This document shows positions 8,593-17,196 of a stretch of DNA of 64,000 nucleotides, in pieces. The stretch is from Trichlorobacter ammonificans (GTDB lineage: Bacteria > Desulfobacterota > Desulfuromonadia > Geobacterales > Pseudopelobacteraceae): positions 372,001 to 436,000 of the forward strand of contig NZ_OW150024.1 in assembly GCF_933509905.1 (NCBI RefSeq), given 5' to 3'. The notes under the pieces were generated by a model, which was not told the origin of the DNA, did not search any database, and saw only the letters and a list, made by a program, of their open reading frames with translations. Numbering within the stretch: the first letter of the stretch is position 1; every line of letters starts with the position of its first letter. A program made the position numbers and the translations under genes.

Positions 8593-8676
8593 TTACAGCT
8601 TGGCGCTTTGGGCTCCTTTGCAGCATCCCTGCACGGTCTCTTCGCCTTCAGACAGCACAACCAGTTCTTCGCTCAT
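8593..8676 (-). CDS. Candidate precursor peptide 1 (27 residues, Cys-Cys core)
   Basis: A short frame of 27 codons with a strong purine-rich ribosome site (AAAGGGGGGAAGG) just upstream of the ATG at 8676. The N-terminal part is acidic (SEE...EGEE) with the hydrophobic block LVVLSEG at residues 5-11. The C-terminal part has Cys18-Cys19 followed by KGAQ and the final AKL. Locus 2 has a peptide at the same position with the pattern L-x-V-L-[A/S]-E-G, a spacer and Cys-Cys. Position directly before a radical-SAM/SPASM gene, plus this pattern, makes it the likely substrate, with the LxVL[A/S]EG block as recognition leader and the cysteines in the core. No homologue was searched. Expression and product are unknown. 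Confidence 0.72.
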   Translation of the reverse strand: MSEELVVLSEGEETVQGCCKGAQSAKL

Positions 8677-8777
8677 GGCCTTCCCCCCTTTCATTGGTTG
8701 AAAATCACAGAGTTGGATACTGGACAATACATACGAGTTCTGTTAGCTTTGCAAGCGCAAAAAAGGCCCCTCTCCCC

Positions 8778-10625
8778 ATGATACCATTTTCTCTGCGACA
8801 TAGCCTGCGGGCGGCTTTAGCGGCGGTCTGCATGTCCGTCTGTCTCACGCCGGGCTGGCTTTGGGCCGCCGGCGGGCCGGAGGAGGAGACGCTCGAGCTG
8901 TTCAGCGCCTGGCAGGCGGGCTCAAGCGGTGTAACCCGCTCCCCCAAGCCGCTCTCCCAGACCGCCGAGAACGTCACGGTCATCACCGCCGCCGAGATCA
9001 AGGCCCTGAACGCCCACACCCTGGCCGACCTGCTCGATATGGTGCCGGGACTGCAACTGCAGCATAACGGCGGCCCCGGCATCATCGCCTACACCCAGAT
9101 CCAGAGCGCCAGCTTTGAGCATGTGCTGCTGCTGCTGGACGGCATTCCCCTGACCAATCCCTCATCCAATTTTTCGGACGTGAGCGCCATCCCGGCCCGG
9201 ATCATCGAGCGGGTGGAGATCGTCAAGGGGCCGGCCTCCACGGCCTGGGGTTCAGCCTTGGGGGGGGTGATCAACGCCATCACCAAAGCGCCGGAGCGGG
9301 ACCGTCTGTTCAGCGGCACTGCTGCCGCTGCCATCGGCAGCCGCACCACCAGCGATAGTTCCCTGGAGCTCTCCGGCACCAGCAAACGGCTGGGCTACTA
9401 CCTCTCGGCCGGCTTCCTGGGGAGCGACGGCTTGGTCCCTCTCACCGGTATCAACAGCACCAACTTCCATGGCCGCCTGACCTGGGACCTGCCGGAACAG
9501 GGACAGCTCTTTGCCCAGGTCAACAGCACCAACGCCCGCCAGGGAGACCTGTATGCCCCGGCCTACGACCTGATCCAGCGGGATGACAAACGGCTCATCA
9601 ATGCCCTGGTCGGCCTGCGCTACCCGCTGACGGAGCGGCTGGAACTGGCAGTCAGCGGCTATCACACTTACACACGGCAGTGGGCTTCCTACTACAATAT
9701 CAGTGACGGTGCTGTTTGGTGGGGACAGTCGCCCGACCTGCCCAAAGCCTTTGTCTCGGACAGCTCCCTCGGGGCCACCGCCAGCCTGACCTGGCGCGGT
9801 GACGGCCACTTGCTGGTGGCTGGCGGCGACTACCGGCATCTGGAGATCACCGGGAACTCTGTTGACAGTGCCAGCTACAGCCCCTACCAGCGCGAGAGCG
9901 ACCGCTGGGGATTGTTCCTGAACGATACCATCTCCCTGGGTCGCTTTACGCTCACCCCGGGGCTGCGCTTCGACCGTCCCCGCACCGCGCCGGACCAGTT
10001 CAGCGCTTCACTGGGGGCCACCTGGCAGGTGAGCGACAGCACCCTGCTGCGGGCCTATGTGGCCCGGGGCTACGGCATGCCGGTACTCCTCCCCCAGTAT
10101 GATCCCCGGCCGGCCAAGATACTGACCACCCAGGTGGGGGTGGAGAACAGCAGCATCCCCTACCTCTGGCTCAAGGCAACCCTCTTCCGCAACATGACCT
10201 GGGGGGATGATGTCGAACAGCAGTTGGCCCAGGGAGCCGAACTTGAACTACGGACCAAGCCGCTGTTCCACACCTCGCTGGGGGGAGGCTGGACCTACAC
10301 CGATACTCACCGCACCAGTGACGGCACGCCGGTGCACGCCGACAAGCCGACCCAGACCCTGAAGCTGAGTCTGACCTACGATGACGGCACCTTCCGGGGC
10401 ATGCTGACGGGCCGTCATATCTTCTGGAACAATGCTCCCGAGGATAACGGCAAGAACGGCCTGATCTGGGACCTGCACCTGGGGGCCACGCTCTACCAGC
10501 GGGAGCATACGGCCCTGGAGCTGTTCTTCTCCGGCCGGAACCTGTTTAACAGTCAGTACTACAACCGGGATGTCTTCCCCAGCGTGGGACGCTGGTTCGA
10601 GGGCGGCATGAGGGTGCGGTTCTGA
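8778..10625 (+). CDS. TonB-dependent outer-membrane receptor, locus 1
   Basis: A 615-residue receptor. The ATG at 8778 gives a normal signal peptide (RHSLRAALAAVCMSVCLTPGWLWA); the longer in-frame start at 8694 would add a non-signal extension. A plug domain follows (QTAENVTVITAAEIKALNAHTLADLLDMVPGLQL, here given as the block at about 45-80; 'VERVEIVKGPASTAWG' follows). The rest is a beta-barrel ending in an aromatic strand (GMRVRF). Such receptors import chelates or other bulky ligands using TonB energy. It is divergent from the peptide/maturase pair and is followed with a 1-bp overlap by the binding-protein gene. The second-locus receptor is a clear paralogue. The ligand may be the modified peptide or a metal complex of it; this is inference. 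Confidence 0.88.
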   Translation: MIPFSLRHSLRAALAAVCMSVCLTPGWLWAAGGPEEETLELFSAWQAGSSGVTRSPKPLSQTAENVTVITAAEIKALNAHTLADLLDMVPGLQLQHNGGPGIIAYTQIQSASFEHVLLLLDGIPLTNPSSNFSDVSAIPARIIERVEIVKGPASTAWGSALGGVINAITKAPERDRLFSGTAAAAIGSRTTSDSSLELSGTSKRLGYYLSAGFLGSDGLVPLTGINSTNFHGRLTWDLPEQGQLFAQVNSTNARQGDLYAPAYDLIQRDDKRLINALVGLRYPLTERLELAVSGYHTYTRQWASYYNISDGAVWWGQSPDLPKAFVSDSSLGATASLTWRGDGHLLVAGGDYRHLEITGNSVDSASYSPYQRESDRWGLFLNDTISLGRFTLTPGLRFDRPRTAPDQFSASLGATWQVSDSTLLRAYVARGYGMPVLLPQYDPRPAKILTTQVGVENSSIPYLWLKATLFRNMTWGDDVEQQLAQGAELELRTKPLFHTSLGGGWTYTDTHRTSDGTPVHADKPTQTLKLSLTYDDGTFRGMLTGRHIFWNNAPEDNGKNGLIWDLHLGATLYQREHTALELFFSGRNLFNSQYYNRDVFPSVGRWFEGGMRVRF

Positions 10626-11476
10626 TGCGGCGCTCCCTCCTGCTCATACTTGCCCTGCTGCTGCTCTGCCCGACACTGGCCCGGGCCTATGATCTGCTGG
10701 TGCTGCAGAGCCAGCGCAATCCGGCCTATGACGAGGTGCTGAAAGGCTTGAACAGCGACCGGAGCATCTCCCAGCGGCTGGTGGTGCTGTCCGACTACGC
10801 CGACGTGGATGTGGTGCGGATCGTACGGGAGGACAGCCCCGTCGCCATTGTGGCCATTGGCGACGCGGCCCTGACCGCTGCCCGCAAAGTCCGGCATATT
10901 CCGGTCATCGCACTGATGTCCCTTAAAGTGCACAGTCTGAAATCTTCGCAGCCTAATCTGGCTGGTATCGGCATGTTTGTTGCTCCTGAAAGCTACTGCG
11001 ATCTGTTCCGGCGCATGCAGGTGAAGCGGGTGGGCGTTGTGTACAGTCCCGCCCAGAGCGGCTGGTATCTGCAGAGTGCCCGGCAGGCGGCCAGGGATGC
11101 CGGCATCACGCTGGTGACCCGGGAAGTTGCCGCACCACGGGAAACCCTGGCCCAGCTTTCCTCCCTGGCCGGCAAGGTGGATGCCCTCTGGATGCTGCCG
11201 GACCTGACGGCGGTCACCAGGGAAACCGCTGAAGCCTATTTCCACTTCAGCCAGCAGCAGATGGTGCCGGTGGTCTCCTTTGCCGCCGGTTACCTGGGAT
11301 TGGGAGCGGCGGCGGCATTGGAGATGGATCGTTTTGCCCTTGGCGTGCAGGCAAAGGAGATGGTTGAGGCGTTTCTTGCCGGTGCCGCCGAGAGAAGCCT
11401 GATCAGCTTCCCAAAGAACGTTGCGCTCAGGACCAATCCCACGGTATTGAAGCACCTCGGTTATCAAACCCCGTAG
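10625..11476 (+). CDS. Periplasmic substrate-binding protein (PF04392-type), locus 1
   Basis: A 283-residue protein with a signal peptide (RRSLLLILALLLLCPTLARA). The body resembles the uncharacterised ABC-type substrate-binding family PF04392: two Rossmann-like lobes, with 'PVAIVAIGDAALTAARKV' in the first and 'VKRVGVVYSPAQSGWYL' in the second. No ABC permease or ATPase gene is nearby, so it probably works with the membrane kinase downstream as a ligand sensor rather than a transporter. Its ATG overlaps the receptor stop (TGATG). Its locus 2 counterpart starts at 17193. Confidence 0.75.
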   Translation: MRRSLLLILALLLLCPTLARAYDLLVLQSQRNPAYDEVLKGLNSDRSISQRLVVLSDYADVDVVRIVREDSPVAIVAIGDAALTAARKVRHIPVIALMSLKVHSLKSSQPNLAGIGMFVAPESYCDLFRRMQVKRVGVVYSPAQSGWYLQSARQAARDAGITLVTREVAAPRETLAQLSSLAGKVDALWMLPDLTAVTRETAEAYFHFSQQQMVPVVSFAAGYLGLGAAAALEMDRFALGVQAKEMVEAFLAGAAERSLISFPKNVALRTNPTVLKHLGYQTP

Positions 11477-11522
11477 CAGCACCTAGTTGCGTCAGCCACA
11501 TCTAGTCTTTGAGGGAGCCGCC

Positions 11523-13448
11523 ATGCCCGCACATAGCCGCTGGTTGACCTTGAAGAACAGCTTCCAATACAAACTCTTCTTTCTCTTTTCCATGTTGTTC
11601 CTCCTGATTGTCGTGCTGTTCAGCACCCTCTTCATCCTGCGTGAAATCGATCAGTCAAAGCGGGTTGCCGTCGAGAACCTGAAGCTGCAGGCCAAGTATC
11701 TTGCCGAGTCGATCAGGCTGCCGCTGTTTGCCGAAAACATCGTCATGCTGCAGCGGATGGCGGAGGTTGCGGCCCAGGCGCCGGAGATCAGGTCGGTGGA
11801 GATTCTCGCCCCGGACGGCAGGCTGCTGGCCGCTGTCCGCACCTTTGTTCCCGCCGGTGCCACGGTGTTGACCCAGTCCCTGGAAGTATACAGCAACCCT
11901 TTGATCGGCTCCGTTGAATCATCCATGCACAGCGCTACCGACGACAAAAGCCCGCTGCTGCTGGGCTCCGTCAGGGTCGAGCGCGGCACGACCGATCTCG
12001 CCGCTGCCGTTCACGATCTGATCATAATGTCCGTCGGCATGGCCGCCCTCTTCTGGATAGCTATTTCTTTGCTGTGTTATCCGGTGCTCAAACGGGCGAC
12101 CCGCACCTTTACCACCCTGATGCGGGGAATCGCCGCCCTGCAGCAGGGGAACTACGCCTTTACCATGACTGCGGAATCCGATGATGAGCCGGGGCGGGCG
12201 GTGCAGGCCGTCAAGTGCCTGGCTGAGGAGTTACAGCGGCGCAGCGATGAAAATATCCGCATTAACGCCGAGCTGCTCAATGCCAAGGCGGTGGCCGAGG
12301 CGGCAAACATTGCCAAGAGCGAATTTCTGGCCAATATGAGTCATGAAATCCGTACCCCCATGAGCGGCGTGATCGGTAATGCCCAACTGCTCCGGTTTAC
12401 CAGCCTGAGCGGTGAACAGGAGCGTCTGCTCGAACATATCGAGACCGATGCCAACAACCTGATTTCCCTGCTCAACGATATTCTCGACATCTCCAAGATC
12501 GAGGCCGGGAAGCTGGAGCTTGAGGAAACCCATTTCAGTCTGCGCGGCTGCGTCACGGCCCTGCTGAAGCCCCAGGAACCCAGGATTCAGCGGAAAGGGC
12601 TCCTGCTCACCACCAGCATCGATGACACGGTTCCGGACAGCCTCTGTGGTGACCAGCTGCGCCTCAAGCAGATTCTGTACAATCTGCTGGGCAATGCCAT
12701 CAAGTTCACGGAACAGGGGGAGATCGGAGTACGGATCGAACTGGTCGAACGCAGCGGAGAGGCCGTCCAGGTGCGCTTCAGTATCAGTGATACCGGCATC
12801 GGCATCAAGCAGGATGCCCTGGAAAAGATATTTGCGCCGTTCAGTCAGGCGGACAATTCGGTAACCCGCAGGTTCGGCGGTACCGGGCTGGGGCTGTCGA
12901 TCTGCAGCCGGCTGGTGGAGATGATGCACGGCACACTCACTGTGGAGAGCCGGGAGGGGGTCGGCAGCACCTTCCGGGTAACCCTGCCGTTTCTGGCTGC
13001 GCCGCAGCCGGAAACGGCGCAGGAGCCGGAGCACAGCGCCGGCGCCGTACCGACCTGGGACGGTTCGCCGCTGCGTATTCTGCTGGCTGAAGACAGCATA
13101 ACCAACCAGACGATGCTGACCAGCCTGCTCAAGCATTTCGGCCATGCGGTCACGGCCTGCGGCGATGGCGCCGCGGCGCTGGCGCACCTGGGTTCCGCAA
13201 CTTTTGACATTGTGCTGATGGATATCCAGATGCCGGTCATGGATGGTGAAGAGGCAACACGGGTCATCAGGGAGCAGGAAGCGCAGAGCACTCGGCACAT
13301 ACCGATTATCGCCCTGACCGCCCATGCGCTGCTTGAGCAGAAGCATCACCTGCTGGCGTCGGGGTTTGACGGGTATGTTTCCAAGCCGATCGAGTGGACC
13401 GCCTTGAATGCCGAAATGAAGCGGGTACTGGGGACCGTCAACGCCTGA
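11523..13448 (+). CDS. Hybrid histidine kinase with C-terminal receiver, locus 1
   Basis: A 641-residue membrane sensor. The ATG at 11523 follows GAGGGAG; a TTG at 11487 is the less likely alternative. A first membrane segment lies near residues 18-40, then a periplasmic region of about 130 residues, a second membrane segment and a HAMP linker. The HisKA box is '[13 protein letters not shown]'. The ATPase domain has N-box '[10 protein letters not shown]' and 'GGTGLGLS'. A receiver follows with '[14 protein letters not shown]'. It is the last gene of the receptor-binding protein-kinase operon. Unlike locus 2, no separate DNA-binding regulator follows, so its output must pass to another protein, perhaps the locus 2 regulator. 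Confidence 0.87.
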   Translation: MPAHSRWLTLKNSFQYKLFFLFSMLFLLIVVLFSTLFILREIDQSKRVAVENLKLQAKYLAESIRLPLFAENIVMLQRMAEVAAQAPEIRSVEILAPDGRLLAAVRTFVPAGATVLTQSLEVYSNPLIGSVESSMHSATDDKSPLLLGSVRVERGTTDLAAAVHDLIIMSVGMAALFWIAISLLCYPVLKRATRTFTTLMRGIAALQQGNYAFTMTAESDDEPGRAVQAVKCLAEELQRRSDENIRINAELLNAKAVAEAANIAKSEFLANMSHEIRTPMSGVIGNAQLLRFTSLSGEQERLLEHIETDANNLISLLNDILDISKIEAGKLELEETHFSLRGCVTALLKPQEPRIQRKGLLLTTSIDDTVPDSLCGDQLRLKQILYNLLGNAIKFTEQGEIGVRIELVERSGEAVQVRFSISDTGIGIKQDALEKIFAPFSQADNSVTRRFGGTGLGLSICSRLVEMMHGTLTVESREGVGSTFRVTLPFLAAPQPETAQEPEHSAGAVPTWDGSPLRILLAEDSITNQTMLTSLLKHFGHAVTACGDGAAALAHLGSATFDIVLMDIQMPVMDGEEATRVIREQEAQSTRHIPIIALTAHALLEQKHHLLASGFDGYVSKPIEWTALNAEMKRVLGTVNA

Positions 13449-13796
13449 ATCATATCACTCCGGGCCGCCCCTGGCGCGGCTCGGGCCAGCTTCGCCTCCC
13501 CAGTCCGACTTCGGTACTTCCCGCCCCTTCGAAGCCCCCTTTTCTCCCCCGCGACATGCAACCTGCTTACCGACAACGCCGCAGCGACCCGTCGCCGACC
13601 GGCGACATGGGGTGTCCGTGCATCTGTCCGCTGCGAGGGGGAAATATTGTAAAGTTTCTTTCAATCTGGTGGGCTGTTTGGCACAAAGACTTGATATTAT
13701 TCAATAAAAAAACTGTGTAAAGTTTCTTTCAATTCCGGGGTGCGGTCTTGAAAAACGCATTGAATTCAAATTGTTAGGCGCTGTGTAAAAAACCTT
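13449..13796. other. Intergenic region between the two peptide loci
   Basis: About 350 bp between two convergent genes. The first 190 bp are GC-rich and I see no gene in them. From about 13640 the sequence turns AT-rich and carries three copies of a 17-19 bp repeat at exactly 68-bp intervals, listed separately. No gene starts here, so it is not an ordinary promoter region. Confidence 0.6.
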
Positions 13797-13801
13797 TCAA
13801 T
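13649..13801 (+). repeat. Three 68-bp-spaced copies of GTAAAGTTTCTTTCAAT
   Basis: Copies start at 13649, 13717 and 13785. The first two are identical over GTAAAGTTTCTTTCAAT; the third is GTAAAAAACCTTTCAAT and overlaps the stop codon of the maturase gene. Copies 2 and 3 also share GT before the block. The spacing is exactly 68 bp both times. The same word occurs inverted at 21222-21240 and, in variant form, at 21205 and 21291, beyond the other end of locus 2. Likely protein-binding sites or remnants of a regulatory region; the 49-51 bp between copies shows no similarity. Confidence 0.7.
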
Positions 13802-15095
13802 CCTGTCGGTCACGTTGTTCCAGATCTTGTCGCAGCAGCCGCTCCAGGGCGGCATCCAGGTAGTCGCGGCGGCAATCCACGCCGTCGATGGCCCCGGTGC
13901 GCAACCGGCGCAGGAAGCGGCAGCCGCCGAAGCAAAGAGGCAGGTAGGGGCAGTCCAGGCACTCGTCATTCTGCCAGAGCCCGAGTCGGTGGGAGTCGCG
14001 GTAGTCCTTTACCCCTTCCGCCAGGCTGCCGATACAGAGGTCATTCCACCCCATGAAGGCGGGGCAGCGGTAGAGGGAGCCGTCGTAGTTGACTACCAGG
14101 TCGCTCTCAAACTCCACCACGCAGGCGTTGAAGCGGATACGCGGCGTATGGTAGCCCCGTTTGAGGATTTCCCCGCGCAGGAACAGTCCGGCCTCGATCA
14201 GCCAGGGCTCGGCCATGCAGGCGCAGCCCAGGGAAAAATCGCTCAGCCCTGCTTCTCCTGCCGTGGGGGTCACCGGGTTGAAGGTGACCGCCCGGAGCTT
14301 GTCCGGGGTAAGCCCCCGTGCCGGCAGCAGGTCCAGCAGCTCGGGAAAGCGGCGGTAGTTTTCCCGCGTGTAGTTGCCGTTAAGCTGAATGGCGGTCAGG
14401 TCGCAGACATCCGCAAGGTTGTCCAGGATACGTTCGAAACTTCCCTGGCCGGAGACAAAGGGGCGCTGCCGGTTATGGATGTCCGGAGGACCATCCAGGG
14501 TGACCCGGGCGCCGGCCAGCCCCAGGGGGAGCAGTTCTTCCACCACCTGCCGGGTCAGCAGGGTGCCGTTGGTCACCAGCATGAAGGAGTAGGAGAGTCC
14601 CTGCTCTGCAGCGGCCCGTTGCAGGGCGGCGGCAATGCGGCAAAGCAGCGGCAACGACAGCAGCGGCTCACCGCCGTAGAACTCCGTGCGCAGGTTGCGT
14701 CCCCGTGCCAAGGGGCCGCCAGTGGCCGCGTCGATCAGCAGGCTGGCAGTGTCGTCGCTCATGTAGCGCCTGCCCCGGAAATGGTCCTCGTAGCAGTAGG
14801 GGCAGGCAAGGTTGCAGTCCAGGTTGAGGGTCACCACGTAGGTGAAACGGTCGCTTCTCTGTTCCGCTTCAGCGAAAAAGCCGCGGAGCCGTTCCCGTTC
14901 CGCCAGGGCGTCGGGTACCAGGATACCCAGCCGGGCCAGGAGCTCTTGCTCTTCCGGCTCCAGGCTGCCCTCCTGCAGGGCTGCCAGCAGCTCGGCGGGG
15001 ATGTGTAGCAGCGCGCCGCGCAGGGTGGAGTAGAGCAGGTGGGGACCGTTTTCGACGGCAGGAGGAAAAATTTTCAGGTAGCGGGACAGTTCCAT
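13797..15095 (-). CDS. Radical SAM/SPASM peptide maturase, locus 2
   Basis: A 432-residue paralogue of the locus 1 maturase, alignable end to end. The radical-SAM motif CNLACPYC is at 94-101, followed by YEDHFRG. The SPASM segment contains 'GSLYRCPAF' and 'NDECLDCPYLPLCFGGCRF'. It should modify the 33-residue peptide encoded 63 bp upstream. The proteins differ most in the N-terminal 90 residues, where peptide-recognition (RRE-like) regions often sit, fitting distinct substrates. The stop codon lies inside the third 68-bp-spaced repeat. Confidence 0.86.
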   Translation of the reverse strand: MELSRYLKIFPPAVENGPHLLYSTLRGALLHIPAELLAALQEGSLEPEEQELLARLGILVPDALAERERLRGFFAEAEQRSDRFTYVVTLNLDCNLACPYCYEDHFRGRRYMSDDTASLLIDAATGGPLARGRNLRTEFYGGEPLLSLPLLCRIAAALQRAAAEQGLSYSFMLVTNGTLLTRQVVEELLPLGLAGARVTLDGPPDIHNRQRPFVSGQGSFERILDNLADVCDLTAIQLNGNYTRENYRRFPELLDLLPARGLTPDKLRAVTFNPVTPTAGEAGLSDFSLGCACMAEPWLIEAGLFLRGEILKRGYHTPRIRFNACVVEFESDLVVNYDGSLYRCPAFMGWNDLCIGSLAEGVKDYRDSHRLGLWQNDECLDCPYLPLCFGGCRFLRRLRTGAIDGVDCRRDYLDAALERLLRQDLEQRDRQD

Positions 15096-15128
15096 TGAGA
15101 CAAGCTTCTTTCGGGAGAATTTAGGTGC

Positions 15129-15146
15129 GGGGGGCCGGAGCCCCCC
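15129..15146 (-). promoter_or_regulatory. GC hairpin between precursor peptide 2 and its maturase
   Basis: On the minus strand a 7-bp stem GGGGGGC / GCCCCCC closes a TCCG tetraloop, between the peptide stop (15159) and the maturase start (15095). It lacks a following T-run. It occupies the same place as the hairpin of locus 1, although the sequences are unrelated. Confidence 0.55.
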
Positions 15147-15158
15147 AGGGGACTGCGG

Positions 15159-15260
15159 CTAGCGTAGCGACATTACTGCGGCATAGCAGCAAACAGCGTC
15201 CACGCCGCCCAGGAACGGGCAGGTCCCTTCGGCCAGGACCGACAGGCGTTGCTTCTTCAT
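15159..15260 (-). CDS. Candidate precursor peptide 2 (33 residues, Cys-Cys core)
   Basis: A short frame of 33 codons whose ATG at 15260 is preceded by AGAAAGGGGGTGACACC, a good ribosome site. It has a basic start (MKKQRL), the block LSVLAEG at residues 6-12, Cys14, a glycine pair at 18-19 and Cys24-Cys25 followed by YAA. The LxVL[A/S]EG block and the Cys pair are shared with peptide 1; the rest differs. As in locus 1 it sits directly before the maturase and is divergent from a TonB receptor. It is the likely substrate. It carries three cysteines against two in peptide 1, so the products probably differ. Confidence 0.72.
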   Translation of the reverse strand: MKKQRLSVLAEGTCPFLGGVDAVCCYAAVMSLR

Positions 15261-15315
15261 CGGTGTCACCCCCTTTCTCGTTACGAATGATGGTTCGCAT
15301 ACCCTCTGGACAAAT

Positions 15316-15331
15316 CGGCACGGAGCATGCT
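15316..15331 (+). promoter_or_regulatory. Sigma-54 promoter candidate for the locus 2 receptor operon
   Basis: CGGCACGGAGCATGCT has the -24 GG (15317-15318) and -12 GC (15329-15330) with the required 10-base gap and matches TGGCACGNNNNTTGCW except at two positions. It would start RNA near 15342, about 25 bases before the receptor ATG at 15367. The locus encodes its own sigma-54 activator (19678-21126). A degenerate copy of the repeat word, AAGCTTCTTTC, is at 15102-15112, some 200 bp upstream. Confidence 0.6.
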
Positions 15332-15366
15332 AACGGAATGCAAATCCCTTGACCAGTGAAAGCAAC

Positions 15367-17196
15367 ATGCATACCCGAATAATTTGCCTCAACATATTTT
15401 TGACCCTTCTAATCCGTATCTGCACGAGTAACGCGCCGGTATGGGCCCAGGACAGCACCCTGGGGCTGCTGGAGGGGTACGCTGAGGAGACGGTCACCGC
15501 CAGCCGCCTGCCCAAGCCGATCTCCCAGTCCGCCGAGAACGTCACGGTGGTCACGGCAGCCGAGATCGAGGCGATGCATGCCCGCACCCTGGCCGATATT
15601 CTGAACAACGTGACCGGGGTGCAGCTGCTCAACCAGACCGGCCCTGCCAGTTTGGCCTTCACCCTGGTGCAGGGGGCCAACTTCAACCATCTGCAGGTGA
15701 TGCTGGACGGGGTGCCCCTCAACTCCCTGGCCGATAACTATACCGATATCGGCTTGGTCCCGGCCCGGATCATCGAGCGGGTGGAGATCGTGAAGGGGGC
15801 CGCTTCTTCCGCTTGGGGCCAGGCCCTGGGCGGGGTGATCAACATCATCACCAAATCCCTCCGCACGGAACGGGCTCTGGGGGGAAGTCTTTCCCTGCTG
15901 CAGGGGGAGCGGGGCACCCGGGAAACCGGGGCCGAACTCACCGGCGGTCTGAACTCCTTCGGTTACTACCTGAGCGGCAGCTTCCAGCAGGGGGACGGGT
16001 TCCAGCCCAATACCCGCACCGAGACCCACAGCCTGTTTGCCCGGCTGAGCTATGATCTGCCCAGGGACGGCCAAGTTTCCTTTACCTTGCTCAACGGCCG
16101 TGCCGACCGGGGTAATCTTGCCTATGCCCCCCTGAACTACCGGGAAAACAGTGACCATCGCAACCTGCTGCTGGTGCTGGCGCTGAACAAGCCGCTTACC
16201 AGTGAAGTGGAAGTAGAGCTGACCGCACGTCAGCATATTAACTTATATGGCAACGATACCGGCACCATGGAACCGCCCCAGCCGCTGCAGGCGCTGCATT
16301 TCGACGAGCGCACCAGTGGGGTCGGCGCCCGGCTGCTCTGGCGCACCGCCACCAACCTGCTGGCTGTGGGGGCGGAATACGAGCATGTACGGATGTCGGG
16401 CAACGATACCCTGGCCCAGACCGACCTCTATCGCCGCCGGGCCGACCGCTGGGGGCTCTACCTGAACGACACCCTCACGGTGGGGAAACTCTCCTTCTCC
16501 CCCGGCATCCGTCTCGACCTGACCGGCAGTTCCGGAGAGCAGGTCAGTCCCTCCTTCGGCGTTACCTGGCAGGTGACCGAGGACACCCTGCTGCGGGCCT
16601 ACACCGCCACCGGCTACAGCCTGCCCACCTTCACCGTGGACCGCCCCGCCGAGAAGGTCTGGACCAGCCAGGTGGGGGTGGAGAGCAGCGCCATCCCCTG
16701 GCTCTGGCTGAAGGCCACCCTCTTCCGTAACGAAACCCGCGACATTTCCGTCTACGACTGGGACAGCAGCGGATGGAGCATGGATCGGCAGGTGCGGCAG
16801 GGGGTGGAAGGAGAGTTCCGTACCGTCCCCTATCTGTTTACCTCCCTGCGGGGGGGGTACAGCTTCGTGGATGCGGTCAATCCGGCCACCGGCGCCATCG
16901 CCAGGGACCTGCCCCGCCATACCCTGCATCTGGGGCTGCAGTACGATGACCGCCGCTATCTGCAGGGAATGCTGAACGGTCGCCATATCTGGTGGAATGC
17001 CGCGGACTACCATAATGGCCGCTACCAGGGGCTCATCTGGGATCTGCACCTGACCGCCACTCCCTTTGGCCGCGGTAACGGCCGTCCCGAACTGCTCCTT
17101 TCTCTGCGCAACCTGTTCAACGGCTCCCAGTACCTTGACGAAGCCTATCGCAACCCCGGCCGCAGCATCGAAGGCGGGGTGAGGTTCAGGTTTTGA
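15367..17196 (+). CDS. TonB-dependent outer-membrane receptor, locus 2
   Basis: A 609-residue receptor starting at the ATG at 15367; a TTG at 15349 is possible but less likely. The signal peptide ends near 'APVWA'. A TonB-box-like EETVTASRLP follows, then the plug block with 'QSAENVTVVTAAEIEA' and 'VERVEIVKGAASSAWGQALGG'. The barrel ends 'GGVRFRF'. It is a paralogue of the locus 1 receptor. Its stop overlaps the TTG start of the binding-protein gene. It lies 25 bp below a sigma-54 promoter candidate. Confidence 0.88.
   Translation: MHTRIICLNIFLTLLIRICTSNAPVWAQDSTLGLLEGYAEETVTASRLPKPISQSAENVTVVTAAEIEAMHARTLADILNNVTGVQLLNQTGPASLAFTLVQGANFNHLQVMLDGVPLNSLADNYTDIGLVPARIIERVEIVKGAASSAWGQALGGVINIITKSLRTERALGGSLSLLQGERGTRETGAELTGGLNSFGYYLSGSFQQGDGFQPNTRTETHSLFARLSYDLPRDGQVSFTLLNGRADRGNLAYAPLNYRENSDHRNLLLVLALNKPLTSEVEVELTARQHINLYGNDTGTMEPPQPLQALHFDERTSGVGARLLWRTATNLLAVGAEYEHVRMSGNDTLAQTDLYRRRADRWGLYLNDTLTVGKLSFSPGIRLDLTGSSGEQVSPSFGVTWQVTEDTLLRAYTATGYSLPTFTVDRPAEKVWTSQVGVESSAIPWLWLKATLFRNETRDISVYDWDSSGWSMDRQVRQGVEGEFRTVPYLFTSLRGGYSFVDAVNPATGAIARDLPRHTLHLGLQYDDRRYLQGMLNGRHIWWNAADYHNGRYQGLIWDLHLTATPFGRGNGRPELLLSLRNLFNGSQYLDEAYRNPGRSIEGGVRFRF

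Noticed and set aside
13677-13694. Sigma-54-like TGGCAC within the repeat array
   Set aside because: No GC at the -12 position and no gene downstream on that strand.
13649-13801. Possible CRISPR array (ATTGAAAG-like words at 68-bp spacing)
   Set aside because: Only 17-19 bp are conserved, copy 3 has changes, copies lie in a coding end, and no cas genes are present.
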